From Amborella trichopoda (taxonomy: Eukaryota > Streptophyta > Magnoliopsida > Amborellales > Amborellaceae): a stretch of DNA of 64,000 bases. The notes beneath the pieces were generated by a model, which worked only from the letters and a program-made list of their open reading frames with translations, had not been told where the DNA came from and ran no database searches. Positions 21,551 through 32,267 of the stretch are shown here, piece by piece. A program made the position numbers and the translations under genes. The DNA is taken from assembly GCF_000471905.2 (NCBI RefSeq), contig NW_006499883.1, positions 1,257,273-1,321,272 of the forward strand, written 5' to 3'. Position 1 is the stretch's first letter. Each line of letters opens with the position of its first letter.

Positions 21551-24010
21551 CTTTAAATTAATTTACTCAAAGTCATTTCAAAGGCTAGGGGCCTAGTATG
21601 ACACATGAGGTCACTGTTGTGACTTGAGTGACGCTGATGCAATGCCTAGATGATTTATATCTTTTTGTAATAAAATATTATTAATTTGAAAAATTTATAG
21701 ACATCGTCCGATATTATACCACAATATTAACCTTAGGATTGGTTTTTGTCTTTTTTCCTTTGGAAGGCGGTTAGCATTCGGCTAATCCCGCACATATAGA
21801 AATGCGGGTCCCTTAATAAATTTATTTTTGAAATAGAATTTGATCTTAATTTTTAAAGAATATATAATCTTTAACATAGAGATCATGAATATGAAAAACT
21901 AAATAAATTTTGAAAAGTAGAAATAATAATTCTATTAAAAAAACATTTGGACTTTTAGTTTCAAATATTTTTAGATGGACTACCTATTTGCCTCCATCTT
22001 TAAGCTAAATGCTTTATACCTCTGGAGCGCATATTGTACAAATGTTGTCCACCAGCATGAAAAAATTGTTCTTTTTTTTATTTTTTGTAGCCAACTCCAA
22101 AGTATAGAAGTTAATTTTTTTACCAAAATACCCTCTTTTTTTGCCATGTTTCGCATTTTCTCTCTCTAAGCCGGTCTAACACGCCTTGGAGTCGGAGCGG
22201 TCTCTGAATATTTTTTGTGGCAGTCTGGCTCTATATTCAACTTGTGCAAGTCCAGCACAACTTATACAAAGCTGGTCCGACATATTTTTTGTGCTAGACA
22301 GGCACAAACGGCAAAATTTTTTGCCGAACTGACACATTTAAGACATTATATTTTGAGAACATAGGTTAACATAGCGAGTATTTTGATAAAAGAAAATTAA
22401 CTTTTACTTGGGCGGTGCTTGCAAAGAAAAATAGTGTTGTGGTTGATAGTGTGGTATCAAAAGTGTTGAAGTGAAGGTATCTTTCAAAGTACAATGGGGG
22501 GCATCCATATTTTTCCATATTAACTTCATAAATATCGCCAAAGTATTTGGTTCCATTGTAGTCCTTTCAAACGTTCGTCATCAAGAATTATGACAATATT
22601 AGGGATAAATTATTTTAAAAATGATTAAAATAAAAGATTAAAAATGATCTAAAATAAAATTTGAATCATCTATTCTAATTTTCATTCTATATTTTTTCTT
22701 TCTAGATTTATGATAATAATGTTAATCGAGATTATTGACATATATGAAATTTAGACCCAAAGTTTATGTATAATAAATTCCTTTCTTTAGGTCTGGAATG
22801 TTAAGGAAACTGTATATTCTCTGCAAGGTTAGTATGGAAAGTGTGTATACACTATAAATCAATATGTATGGGAAGAGTAAGAGCAGTGTCCTGTAGTTTA
22901 CAGTAAATATTAATGTAGCATAGGTGTTTAATAATTTCTTTCCATTTGTACCATTCATTGGATATACATGCATAGAGGTTGTATATTCCATAGATCAATG
23001 GAAACAAAGTTCTCTTCACATAAACTTGAGACTCTAACATGGTAAAAAATAATTAATCGCACCCAAACTGTTTGATATGTGTTCCATCACCGGTCATACT
23101 CACATTCCAAGAAAATTTATCCCACATATGGGATTGGTTTTTGGGTTTATCAACTTATTGGTTAGATTTCAAGTTTTTTCAGGTTTTCTGTTATTATTGC
23201 TAGGGCCATGGTTAATTTTTGGATACAGTGAAGAGAAAGGGATATGTGAGGAGACAGATTGGGGAGGAGAGAAAAGGGGAGCTAAGAGAAATGAAATTTT
23301 GCACCACAGTAATCAGAGAGAAACAAAAGAATGGTTAACCAGGCGCTATCAAAGTTGGGCACTGAGTGAGCTCATTATTAGCTAAATAAACTTCAACAAA
23401 ACATATTTCACGCAATCGCTGCCCTACCCAAAAGCCATAAAAAACCTCACACAGTGTTTGACTGAAAGACTCGAGATGAGTACGTGGCCCAGGACTGAGC
23501 CAAGTACCGAGAAAACAAGTCCAAATTTTATTAGAATATAAATTGGGGTTCATGAAGCGATACGGACTCCTTTACATCAAAGTTCGGTTATGTGAAATTT
23601 AAAATTCTAAACATGATGTAGATCGAGCATATCTACAAACACTTAATAATCTTGAAAATAGATGGTCCAGATTACTTGTTGCAAGTAAAATTATTTTTAG
23701 CGCATAAAATTTATTTATTTTCTTTTTATACTATACATGTTGAGGTTGAGATGATCCATTGGAAGGTTTTCCAATTTCAGAAACTCTTTTCTACTGAAAT
23801 TTTTGATGTGCACCTTACTCTATAGTATAAGGTTGCAAGCTTATATAAATTGCTCCTATAGAACCTAATGATCTTGATAGGAATTGCCCAATATGGATTG
23901 TGTGAGAAAATCTGCATTTCTGTACATTTGGGCCTTAATCCCCCATGGATTGATGTAATACAAAATATCCATTGTATTATAAAATCCACATTAGATGGGT
24001 GTATAATACC
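21550..24010. repeat. Duplicated segment, copy A part 2
   Basis: Blocks here match copy C: 21555-21661 with 52478-52590, 21770-22060 with 52180-52450, and 22085-23090 with 53305-54320. From 22880 to 23880 it also matches copy B (28130-28753 plus 30675-31080). The first two blocks lie in reverse order in A and C, so one of them has moved. No coding region recognised. It lacks the TRIM element found in copy B and so supplies its empty site near 23480-23500. Confidence 0.85.
23560..23850. repeat. Dispersed motif X (copy in A)
   Basis: One of at least nine copies of a roughly 300-bp non-coding motif in the window. Ordered blocks: 'gatcgagcatatcta', 'atcttgaaaatag', 'tttttag', a poly-T/'atatctatata' stretch, 'gaggt.gagatgat', and 'aaggtt..c.ttatataaa' at the end. 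Other copies are near 10905-11110, 30780-31080, 33060-33260, 33470-33780, 34330-34635, 51720-52030, 55940-56033 and, inverted, 50290-50660. Confidence 0.75.
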
Positions 24011-24340
24011 CAATTTTATAGGTTAGAGTGGTACAACCTGTGTACGAGCTGTTCAAGCTATTCACGTCACATACCGTTGTCCATGTCTTCATAGGTCAAA
24101 AATGTCAGATTGTGCATGCCAAAAGAGGTTGCACAGGCCAAATACAATTTCACTTTCCACACTCCCACTCAAACTCAAGATGCTTTAAGAGAGAGCAACT
24201 GGAGTTTGGACAACTGAAGGCAAGTCTCAGAAACAAGGAAGAACATAAGAAGTTCTATTAGCGGCGGCAATCTTAGCATGTATGATTAACAATAGATCAA
24301 CTACCCTCAGGAATAGAAGGCTTGAACAAAGGAGGCCCGA
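24010..24340. other. Non-coding, unassigned
   Basis: No gene recognised; a plus-strand frame at 24028-24261 (77 codons) resembles nothing known to me and is not called. Confidence 0.45.
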
Positions 24341-25280
24341 GCAATCAGACAAAAACTTCAGATCTGCACCAAATACAAAAGAACATTCAAGACAACCGAG
24401 AAAATAGAATGGCACTCGGAAGAGCCAATAAAATTTGGTGCAAAACCGAGACCCATTCAGTTGCTCACATACAATCAGACTAGATTAAATAACGAAAAAC
24501 TTGATTATACAAAAGTGATAGGATTGAGTAAAGAAAACTTGATCATACACAAATGATAGGATGGATTAACGAAAAACTATAGGATGGATTAACGAAAAAC
24601 TTGATCATACATAAGTGGCAGGATCAAGTAACAAAAAACTCGATCATATCGAAGTGGTAGGATCAAGTAGTGGAAAACTCGATCATACAAGAAAGATTAA
24701 ACAAGATCAAATAACGAAAATCTCAAGACAAGATCAAATAACGAAAATCTCAATCTTACAGAAATGAATGATTAATAAACTCGTTCCTTGATGGTCCATC
24801 ACAACTTGATGTTTCATAGCCACACCATGGTCCATCATAACCAATGGAATTCAGATATGGGAAATCAGACAAAAAACTTTAGATCTTCGCCGGATACATA
24901 AAAATGTTCCAGAGAGCTGAGAAAACATAATGAAACTCAGAAAAGCCAAAAAAACTTGGTGCAAAACTAAAACCCATTCCAGTTCTCGCATACAATCAGA
25001 CAAGATCAAATAATGGAATACTCGATCATATAGTAGTGACAAGATTAAGTAACGAAAAAATTGATCATGCATAAATAATAGGATGGAGTAACGAAAAACT
25101 CTATCATACAAAAGTGGTAGGATCGAGTAACGAAAAACTCAATCATATAGAAAAGATCATACATGATCGAGCAATAGAAACCTGGATCATACTGAAATGG
25201 AAGATTAAGAAACTTGTTTTTTAATGATCCATCAAAACTTGATGTTCCACAGCCACACCGTGCTTCATCATTACCTTAGA
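24340..25280. repeat. 39-bp tandem array with higher-order duplication
   Basis: A unit of about 39 bp ('gatcaagtaacgaaaaactc' plus 'gatcatacaaaagtggtag'-like sequence) recurs from about 24485 to 25200 with substitutions and truncated units. The whole block is itself duplicated: the flanking phrase with 'tttggtgcaaaa' at about 24436 recurs at 24956, and the 'aacttgatgtt.ca.agccacacc' end at 24806 recurs at 25228. The long unit is therefore about 420-520 bp. Confidence 0.82.
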
Positions 25281-26820
25281 AGACAACTAAAAAATCACTT
25301 TGGGGCCGTTTAATAACTTTCTGTGCAGTTTCCCTGATATTCTCCATGCTGCTAACTTTCCTAGATTCTGAGAGTAAGTGAAAATTGGTAGCCTGAAAGT
25401 TGAGAATCCTATTTGATAAACTATGGTGATGCTACTTTCTCCTATTTGGTAATATTGATGCTGAAAAAGCATAAAATAACTTGTTTTAGCTATTCATCAT
25501 GTATTTCCATGATTTGATGCATGTATTTTTTAATAAGATTTTCTTATCACTACCTATCTAATGCATTTCTTACCATGTATGATTAAGATTGAAATTAATT
25601 TTTAGAGAAGTATCACAAATAATTTCACTATAAGTAAATGTGATTTTCAAATTGTTACTTGTGTTCCCCACCTAAGAATGATGCCCTGATTGCCATGGAT
25701 AAAAACAAGATCACAAACTTGTACTAACTTTAACAAGCCTATACCACCTATGGCATGAGAACTACATAGGGTTCAATCACCAACTTGCATTGGCCTCAAG
25801 TAATTGATCTACATCATTGTCAACTCATTAACATGCATTGCTTTTACATGTCAACCCTCATCACCTCAGTCAACAGATCTGTGTTAGCCTCAACTTACGA
25901 TCCATATCTCCTTTGATAACTTGACTCGCACAGATCTTATTAGCTTCCAATCAATAATAGGCATCGATCTCAAATGTTGATTTCCATTGGCTCCAACTGA
26001 ATGACCCATATCAGCCTCAACTAGCCAACAACCATTAGGCTTAACTAAAGTCACCAAAGTCTTCAACATGTATCAGTTTTACTATACACAAATAACTCAA
26101 AGAACAACAACTAATTCGACGACTACCTTATTAAATGAAAAGCTGGTCTATAATAGAAATTATTGATCATATCACAAAATAGGTATGTTCTCTATATACA
26201 TACTTGAAAGTTGGACTATGTGATCAAGCACGGTGCATATAAATTAAACTTTTTCTTATTTTTCTTAGTCTTACATCGGCAAGACCACTCACAATATCCA
26301 ATTACAAACAAATAACTTTTTTAAAAAATAATGCTTGAAAAAAATAAATAAAAGAAAAGAAACACGGTTTTCACTTATTACCACTATTGAATAATAGTTA
26401 TTTATATCAAAACCGTAACTCATTACTTTATGCGAAGAGAATATCAAATCACAAATAAATATTTAAAAAAGTAAAATTGCTGGAGATTACCTCAATCGGA
26501 CTTAGTACATCCCCTACCGAATCTCCTCCTTCCAATGGTGCTCGGGATCTATGATTGGTCTGTTGATTCTCCTACATATAGCAAAACCCTCTATATGCTC
26601 AAGCCCCTTTTACTTGATCTTTGAAGCCATGGATCTCAATCTAGAACCAACTACCTAAGGCCTCAATGCCTTAGTCTTGCTCAAGTCTCTTTAGCATTTT
26701 TTGAAGAGATGAGAGACAAATCAAAGAGAGAGGCAGAGATCTACTAGCAAAGAGATCCTCCCTTTGCTATCCAAAAAGCAAACCACCACAAGCTAACCTT
26801 AGCTTGGGCGTGCCACCTAG
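25281..26820. other. Non-coding, no gene seen
   Basis: AT-rich. 'ggggccgtttaataactt' near 25303 resembles the end of hAT-type non-autonomous elements, but I found no matching opposite end. Between about 25680 and 26060 phrases such as 'cctcaact' recur loosely, suggesting a very decayed minisatellite. Confidence 0.4.
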
Positions 26821-26821
26821 A

Positions 26822-26824
<3 letters not shown>

Positions 26825-26868
<44 letters not shown>
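26825..26868. repeat. (GA)n microsatellite
   Basis: An uninterrupted GA repeat of about 22 units. It lies about 100 bp before the assembly gap. Confidence 0.95.
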
Positions 26869-26870
<2 letters not shown>

Positions 26871-26970
26871 TTTGGGTCGTCGTCCCCCGTTGGTCGTTAG
26901 AGAGAGTAGTTACGTTACGGGTACGTACCCCGTTGGTCGTTGAGAGTATTAGTTTTGGTTAGTCTATTTA

Positions 26971-27082
26971 NNNNNNNNNNNNNNNNNNNNNNNNNNNNNN
27001 NNNNNNNNNNNNNNNNNNNNNNNNNNNNNNNNNNNNNNNNNNNNNNNNNNNNNNNNNNNNNNNNNNNNNNNNNNNNNNNNNN
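26971..27082. other. Assembly gap (112 N)
   Basis: Unresolved bases within a GA-rich minisatellite area; the right edge resumes in 'gagagagagagag'. Open frames running across the Ns are meaningless. Confidence 1.
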
Positions 27083-27480
27083 GAGAGAGAGAGAGATGAT
27101 TTGGGCATGCCCCCTTGGCTTGAGAGAGATTACTTGGGAGTACCCCCTTGGCTTGAGAGATATTTTGGTTAGCATTTGCCCCTTTTAAAAAAACTTGAGA
27201 GAGATCTTAAAGCCCTAGGTAAGGCGTGTCACCTATAAAGTGATCTTTGAGAGAGAGAGATAGACCCTCAGAGAGAGGAGAGAATAGGTGCCGAGATTTT
27301 ATTAGGTGAGAGGTGGCAAAGAAAATGAGATTGAAATTATTTTTGAGTTTTGGGGAAACACAGATGAGAGAGAGAGGGATTTGGGGAAATGCAGAGGGGA
27401 GAAAGAGCATGAGAGACACAAGGGAGAGAGAGAGAAGGGGTTTGGGGAGTCAAAAGGGAGAGAGAGAAAGAGATAGTGGA
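27083..27480. repeat. GA-rich degenerate minisatellite
   Basis: The phrase 'cccccttggcttgagaga' occurs at about 27110 and 27145. Related 'ccccgttggtcgttgagag' phrases lie left of the gap (26890-26945). The rest is GAGA-rich, up to a hexamer-poor region at 27480. Confidence 0.7.
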
Positions 27481-27844
27481 TGGGTTTAAGAAAGAGTTGT
27501 CTTTCTAATATTTATTTGGGCTAGAACAATAGGATTAAAGTAGATAAAGTTAATTCTGGAGGTTAAAAGATATAAGATTTAGGATTTCTATGGCCCAAGA
27601 TATGTTTTGAAACTTTAGGTATAATGAGATATAGAAACTAAAAATTGGAGGTATAGAGATCTTTCCCTTCTTTTTTTTTTCCTTTTTTTTTTTACCATTT
27701 AAATAAGACTACGAGTCTTATTTTCCCTAAGACTACCAGCTTCTTTTCTTTGCCAGTAATATTGAAAATGTTACCAATATTGTGACAATATGAACTCCTA
27801 GTATGCGCCTAAAGACACATGCTTGCCACGTATACCCTATGACT

Positions 27845-27988
27845 ATGGGTACGGTTCAGGTCCGACTGGACCCGAACCTTGAACCAGACTCTTCCTTCAT
27901 TCGAGTCCAAAATTTAGACCCATACCTAGACATGAGGCCGGGTTTACCCGTCGGATCCCAGGTGTAATCAGGTCCATTGCTACCCCTA
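27845..27988. mobile_element. Partial hAT-type MITE, right end
   Basis: Carries the 'gggtacggttcaggtccgac' type of internal sequence and ends with 'ttgctacccctag', the same right terminus as the complete elements at 31713-32267 and 54775-55321. The left terminus is missing. Confidence 0.6.
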
Positions 27989-28748
27989 GTGAATATGAGC
28001 TAGTTTAGCCATATTTTGATTTTAAAAAAATTTCCAACATGAATACAGGAGGCTCTCGCCACAACGAAAATAAACGGCAAGCACTGTTAGAAAACATTAG
28101 CACGTTTATTTTTTCTAATATTTAGAACTGTACAATAAGGCAGTTTTCCTCATGTAAAACGTTACAATCTTCTCTTGTATTTTATAGTAAGTACTAATAT
28201 AAAATAAGTTGTTCATGATTTCTTTCATTTCAACCATTTATTGGATATACAAACATAGAGGTTGTAAATTCCAGAGATCAATAGATACAAAGTTCTTTTC
28301 ACATTAACCTACGACTCTAACATGGTAAAAATTAGTAAATCACATCCAAACTGTTAGATATGTGTTCCATCACCAATCATATTCATAGGTGAATAAAAAA
28401 TTTCTCACACATATGGGATTGGTTTTTGGGTTTATCAACTTAATAGTTAGATTTCAAATTCTTTTAGGTTTTGGTTATTATTGCTAGTGCCACAGAGAAG
28501 AGAAAGGGAGACGTGAGGAGAGATAAGGAGGAGATGCCAAGAGAGTGGGGCAGATAATAGAAATGAGATCTTGCACCACAGTAGTCAAGAGAGAAACAAA
28601 AGAGTGGTTAGCGAGGCACTATCAAAGTTAGGCACAGGGTGAGCTTATTATTATCTAAATAAAGTTCAGCAAAATAAATCTCACACAACCACTGAGCTAC
28701 CCAAAAGCCAAGAAAAACCTCACTGTCCCATTGAACAACTCGAGTCAA

Positions 28749-28753
28749 GTACT
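28749..28753. repeat. Target site duplication, left
   Basis: GTACT, repeated directly after the element at 30670-30674. Confidence 0.92.
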
Positions 28754-29616
28754 TGTTGGATTTGGTGTTATAAAAAATCACCCACATAAGAAAATCCCAT
28801 ATTTTGTAAAATTGATTGAGATTGATCCATATTATGTGGGATTGAGATATTCTCATATTATGTGGGATTGAGATTGACATTGATAAGTTTCCTAAGATAA
28901 ATAGAAATCGAAGAAGGATTAAGACTCTTGGATATATTTCTTGGTTTTTTGAGATATGTGTAAGATATATAGGAAGTTTCCTATTTAATATGGAATTCTA
29001 ATCTTATATATGGGATGAAAGTGCAAAGAATTTGTATGCCCTATTTGGGTCACCATATGGGAATCATGGTTCCTCTAGATAGAGAGGGAAGTAGAGCCTC
29101 CTGGTTCCTCTAGAGAGAGATGGAGGTAGAGCCTTCTATGTATAATATGCGATTTTCTCCTAGAGAAGAGAGCTTCTTTTGGACAGAAGCATTGTGATGA
29201 TACATCTTTTAGACTCCCGAAGATTGAGAAGCTTGTTTCTTGTAGAGATGCGATTCCCATTTAAATATTGGGTGGTTTCTTTTTCAGCGAGATAAAATCT
29301 CGTTTCCTCTCAAAGTTCTCGTCCTTGACAATGGTTTAGTTATGGAATAGAGATGAGAGATTGACACTGGTGCCGTTTGGGAGAGCAGGTCTAAAAGAGT
29401 TTGTTCAACTTGTATTTTTGTTGAGGTTTGTTCCAAAATCCTTAATATAACTTTCATTCGTATAGTAGATTTCCGTTTGTTGTGCCCATGGATGTAGCCT
29501 TCTTGGATGAACCACGTAAACCTTTGTGTTCTTGTTGCATGTACTTCATGTTTTATTTCACATACGTTATTTGCCAAAATATTAACCCATTGGGTTTAGA
29601 GCATACGCGCACAACA
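28754..29616 (+). repeat. TRIM 5' LTR
   Basis: 863 bp, TGTTGGATTTGG to GCACAACA. It contains tandem 'gattgagat' type phrases near the start and repeated 'ggttcctctagagagagag' phrases near 29068 and 29102. Same layout as 29841-30669. Confidence 0.92.
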
Positions 29617-29618
29617 AG

Positions 29619-29650
29619 TGGTATTGGAGCACAACAAGTGGTATCAAAGC
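29619..29650 (+). promoter_or_regulatory. Duplicated primer-binding site
   Basis: Two 20-bp tandem units, 29611-29630 and 29631-29650, share 'acaacaagtggtat'. The first gives TGGTATTGGAGC at 29619, two bases after the LTR end; the second gives TGGTATCAAAGC at 29639, closer to the plant consensus TGGTATCAGAGC. The duplication also copies the last bases of the LTR. Confidence 0.8.
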
Positions 29651-29840
29651 TCTGGTTTGAGATTTTCGGCAAGGCAATAAAGGTTTCAAATGCAAGGTTT
29701 GAGGTGGAAAAATTTGACGAAAACACTATTTTTGAGCAAGAATGATGAAGAAATTTATTTGGCAAAAGATGAATAATTTGTGAAGCTATCCAATGGATGT
29801 TGGCATGGTGAGCAGGTGATTTTGATATCAAGGTGAAGAT

Positions 29841-30669
29841 TGTTGGATTTGGTGCTATCCAAAATCACTCATTTAAGGAAATCTCATATTTTGTGGGATT
29901 GAATGAGATTGATCCATATTATGTGAGATTGAAATATTTTAATATTATGTAAGATTGAGATATTCTCATATTATATGGGATTGAGATTTATATTGATAAG
30001 TTTTCTAAGGGAAATACAAATTCAAAAAGGATTAGGACACTTGGATATATCTCTTAGTCTTCTGATATATATGTAAGATCTATAGAAGTTTTCTATTTAG
30101 TATAGATCTATAGAAGTTTTCTATTTAGTATGAAATCCTAATCTTATATATGAGATGAAAGTGTAGAAAATTTGTGTGCCGTATTTGAGTCACCATATGG
30201 GAATAGTGGTTCCTTTAGAGAGAGAGGGAGGTAGAGCCTCTTGGTTCCTCTAGAAAGAGAGGGAGGTAGAGCCTCCTGTACATAAAATACGATTTCCTCA
30301 TATAGAAGAGAGCTTCTTTTAGACAGAAACATTCTAATGGTGCTTCTTTTGGACTCCCGAAGATTGAGAAGCTTGTTTATTGTAGAGAAGAGGTTCCCAT
30401 TGAGATTTTAGGTGGTTTTCCTTTTAGTGAGATAAAGTCTCGTTTGTTTTCAAAGTTCTCTTCCTTGACAATGGTCTAGTTATGGAGTAGAGATAAGAGA
30501 TTGGTAGTGGTGCCGTTTTGGAGAGCAAGTTTAAAAGGGTTTGCTCGACTTGTATTTTTGGGTGAACCACGTAAATCTTTGTGTTCCTGTTGTATGTGTT
30601 TCATGCTTCATTTCTCATACTTTATTTGCCAAAATATTAACCCATCGGGTAGAGCTTCCATGCACAACA
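29841..30669 (+). repeat. TRIM 3' LTR
   Basis: 829 bp. Contains a short private tandem duplication (about 28 bp, 'agatctatagaagttttcta' type) near 30075-30130 that the 5' LTR lacks, and a few indels, so the insertion is not very recent. Confidence 0.9.
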
Positions 30670-30674
30670 GTACT
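30670..30674. repeat. Target site duplication, right
   Basis: GTACT, identical to 28749-28753. Confidence 0.92.
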
Positions 30675-31712
30675 AGGCCTGAGTACAAGAAACGTGGCGT
30701 GAGTGGAACCGGAAAAATGAGTCCAAATTTTATTAGTATATAAATTGGGGTTTGGGAAGTTACAGATGCCTAATAGGTCACATGTTTCGTTTACATCAAA
30801 CTTCAGTTATATGAAATTTAAATTTCAAAAATGATGCAGATCGAGCATATCTACAAACATTTAAAAATCTTGAAATAGACAGTCCCAATACCTTGTTTCA
30901 AGATAAATTATTTTTAGGACATGAATTTTTTTATTTATTTTTCTTTGTACCATACATGTCAAGGTCGAAATGATCCATTAGAAGGTTTTTCAACTTCAAA
31001 AACTCTTTCTACTGAATTTTTTATGTACACCTTATTCTACAATATATAAGGTGGTAACCTTATATGAACTTTCACCTTTAAAAATTGGCGATCCAGATAG
31101 GAATCACGCATTTTGGATTGGTTTCTATCCGTGTCTATGCCCTTGAGCTTATCTAATACCCACTTTAAAAAAAAAAAAAACCGCCCATATTTTTTATTTT
31201 ATTATATTTCTCTATTTGGTGGATCAGGATCAGTTCACCAAGTAGAGGGCCAATCCATAAGCCGATTTCGGTTTTTAAATCACTGCTTATAACCCAGCAA
31301 CTGTTCATCTCAAACGCCCATCATGGAAACCAATTTGCTAACGTAATTACCAAAGAACATCAACATCTACTTCTTTGTGTCATCGTAGTTTTTTGTTCTT
31401 ATTTAAATGTCCAGCCAAACAATGGTCTCCCCGTGTCTTATTCAATAATTCTGCAGTGGGGATTCCTATCTTTTCAGTTGCATTATTAAACTGTAAAATC
31501 AAGTCTTGTCAACTGTATATTCTTTCCATTTAATCATGATGTGCCCAGTGAAGTGGCATGCTGCATTAATCAGAAAAACTCCCAATTACTGGAGGTGCTC
31601 TCCAATGACAACCACGATCCAGACTTGTTAAGTCGCTGGAATCCGGATTGTGGATTTCTATAGATTTAGATTAGGTGGATTGGCAATCCAGATCCATGGA
31701 AATAGTGATAAA

Positions 31713-32267
31713 TAGGAGTGGCAACTAGTTGGGTATGGGTTGGATTTGGCTGGACTCGGACCCAAACTTGAATGGTATTCGGATCCAGGTTTTGGACCCA
31801 GACCTGACTTGTCGGTCAAAAATTTGAACCCATACCCGTTTCCGTCGTGTCCGGAGTCTATTCCATCGCCTCTTAGGTCTGGTCGAGTCCATTGCCATCC
31901 TCACTATGAGCTTCTTTTTTCTGCCCTTTTTTTAGCATCATATGCTTATATAATTGGCAACAAGGTCACAACCACCCGCCATTAGATTTCAAGCCATTTG
32001 ATTTATCATTTAATAGATAAAAAAGACTATGAGTTCTTATTGTATATGATGATTAATACACCCAAACAAATTGGCCTTGCAGTATTTTATCTCCAACAGT
32101 TTACGGGTACAGTTCGGGTCCAACAGGACTCGGACCCGATTTGTATTTGGGTCCAGGTTTTGGACCCCGACCCGACCCACCAGGTCCAAATAATGGACCC
32201 ATACCTGGACCCGTATCAGGTATAGCCAATGGGTCCCAAGTCCAGTCCGGGTCCACTGCCATCCCTA
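31713..32267. mobile_element. hAT-type MITE (copy in B)
   Basis: 555 bp from taggagtggcaa to tgccatcccta; these ends are imperfect inverted repeats of the TAGGGGTGGCAA kind seen in plant hAT non-autonomous elements. The flanks gtgataaa and gtagaaaa agree at 6 of 8 bases, fitting an old 8-bp target duplication. The interior holds two copies of a 'ggatccaggttttggaccc' motif and codes for nothing; Asp/Pro-rich frames across it are by-products. Confidence 0.78.

Larger units (their letters stand above)
28754..30669 (+). mobile_element. Complete TRIM-like LTR element
   Basis: A compact LTR retrotransposon of 1,916 bp. LTRs of 863 bp (28754-29616) and 829 bp (29841-30669) begin TGTTG and end CAACA, and the element is flanked by a perfect 5-bp duplication, GTACT. 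The interior is only 224 bp: a primer-binding site, the first codons of a Gag-like frame (EVEKFDE, with KFEVEKFDG-type wording known from Tnt1/Tork copia elements) and a purine-rich stretch before the 3' LTR. No protease, RT, integrase or RNase H is present, so any mobility depended on proteins supplied by a copia partner. A second copy at 8240-9120 has the same reduced interior, so this is a family and not a chance deletion. Its LTRs are longer than in most TRIMs. Confidence 0.92.

Noticed and set aside
24485-25200. CRISPR-like repeat-spacer layout
   Set aside because: The whole 39-bp unit repeats, including the would-be spacers; it is a plain tandem array.
26915-27188. Open frames spanning the N run
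   Set aside because: They exist only because Ns are read as unknown residues.
31740-32225. Asp/Pro/Gly-rich frames such as GFGPRPDLS and VLDPDPT
   Set aside because: They arise from 'ggacccgg' words in the hAT-type element and reappear in the copy at 54775-55321 in other frames.
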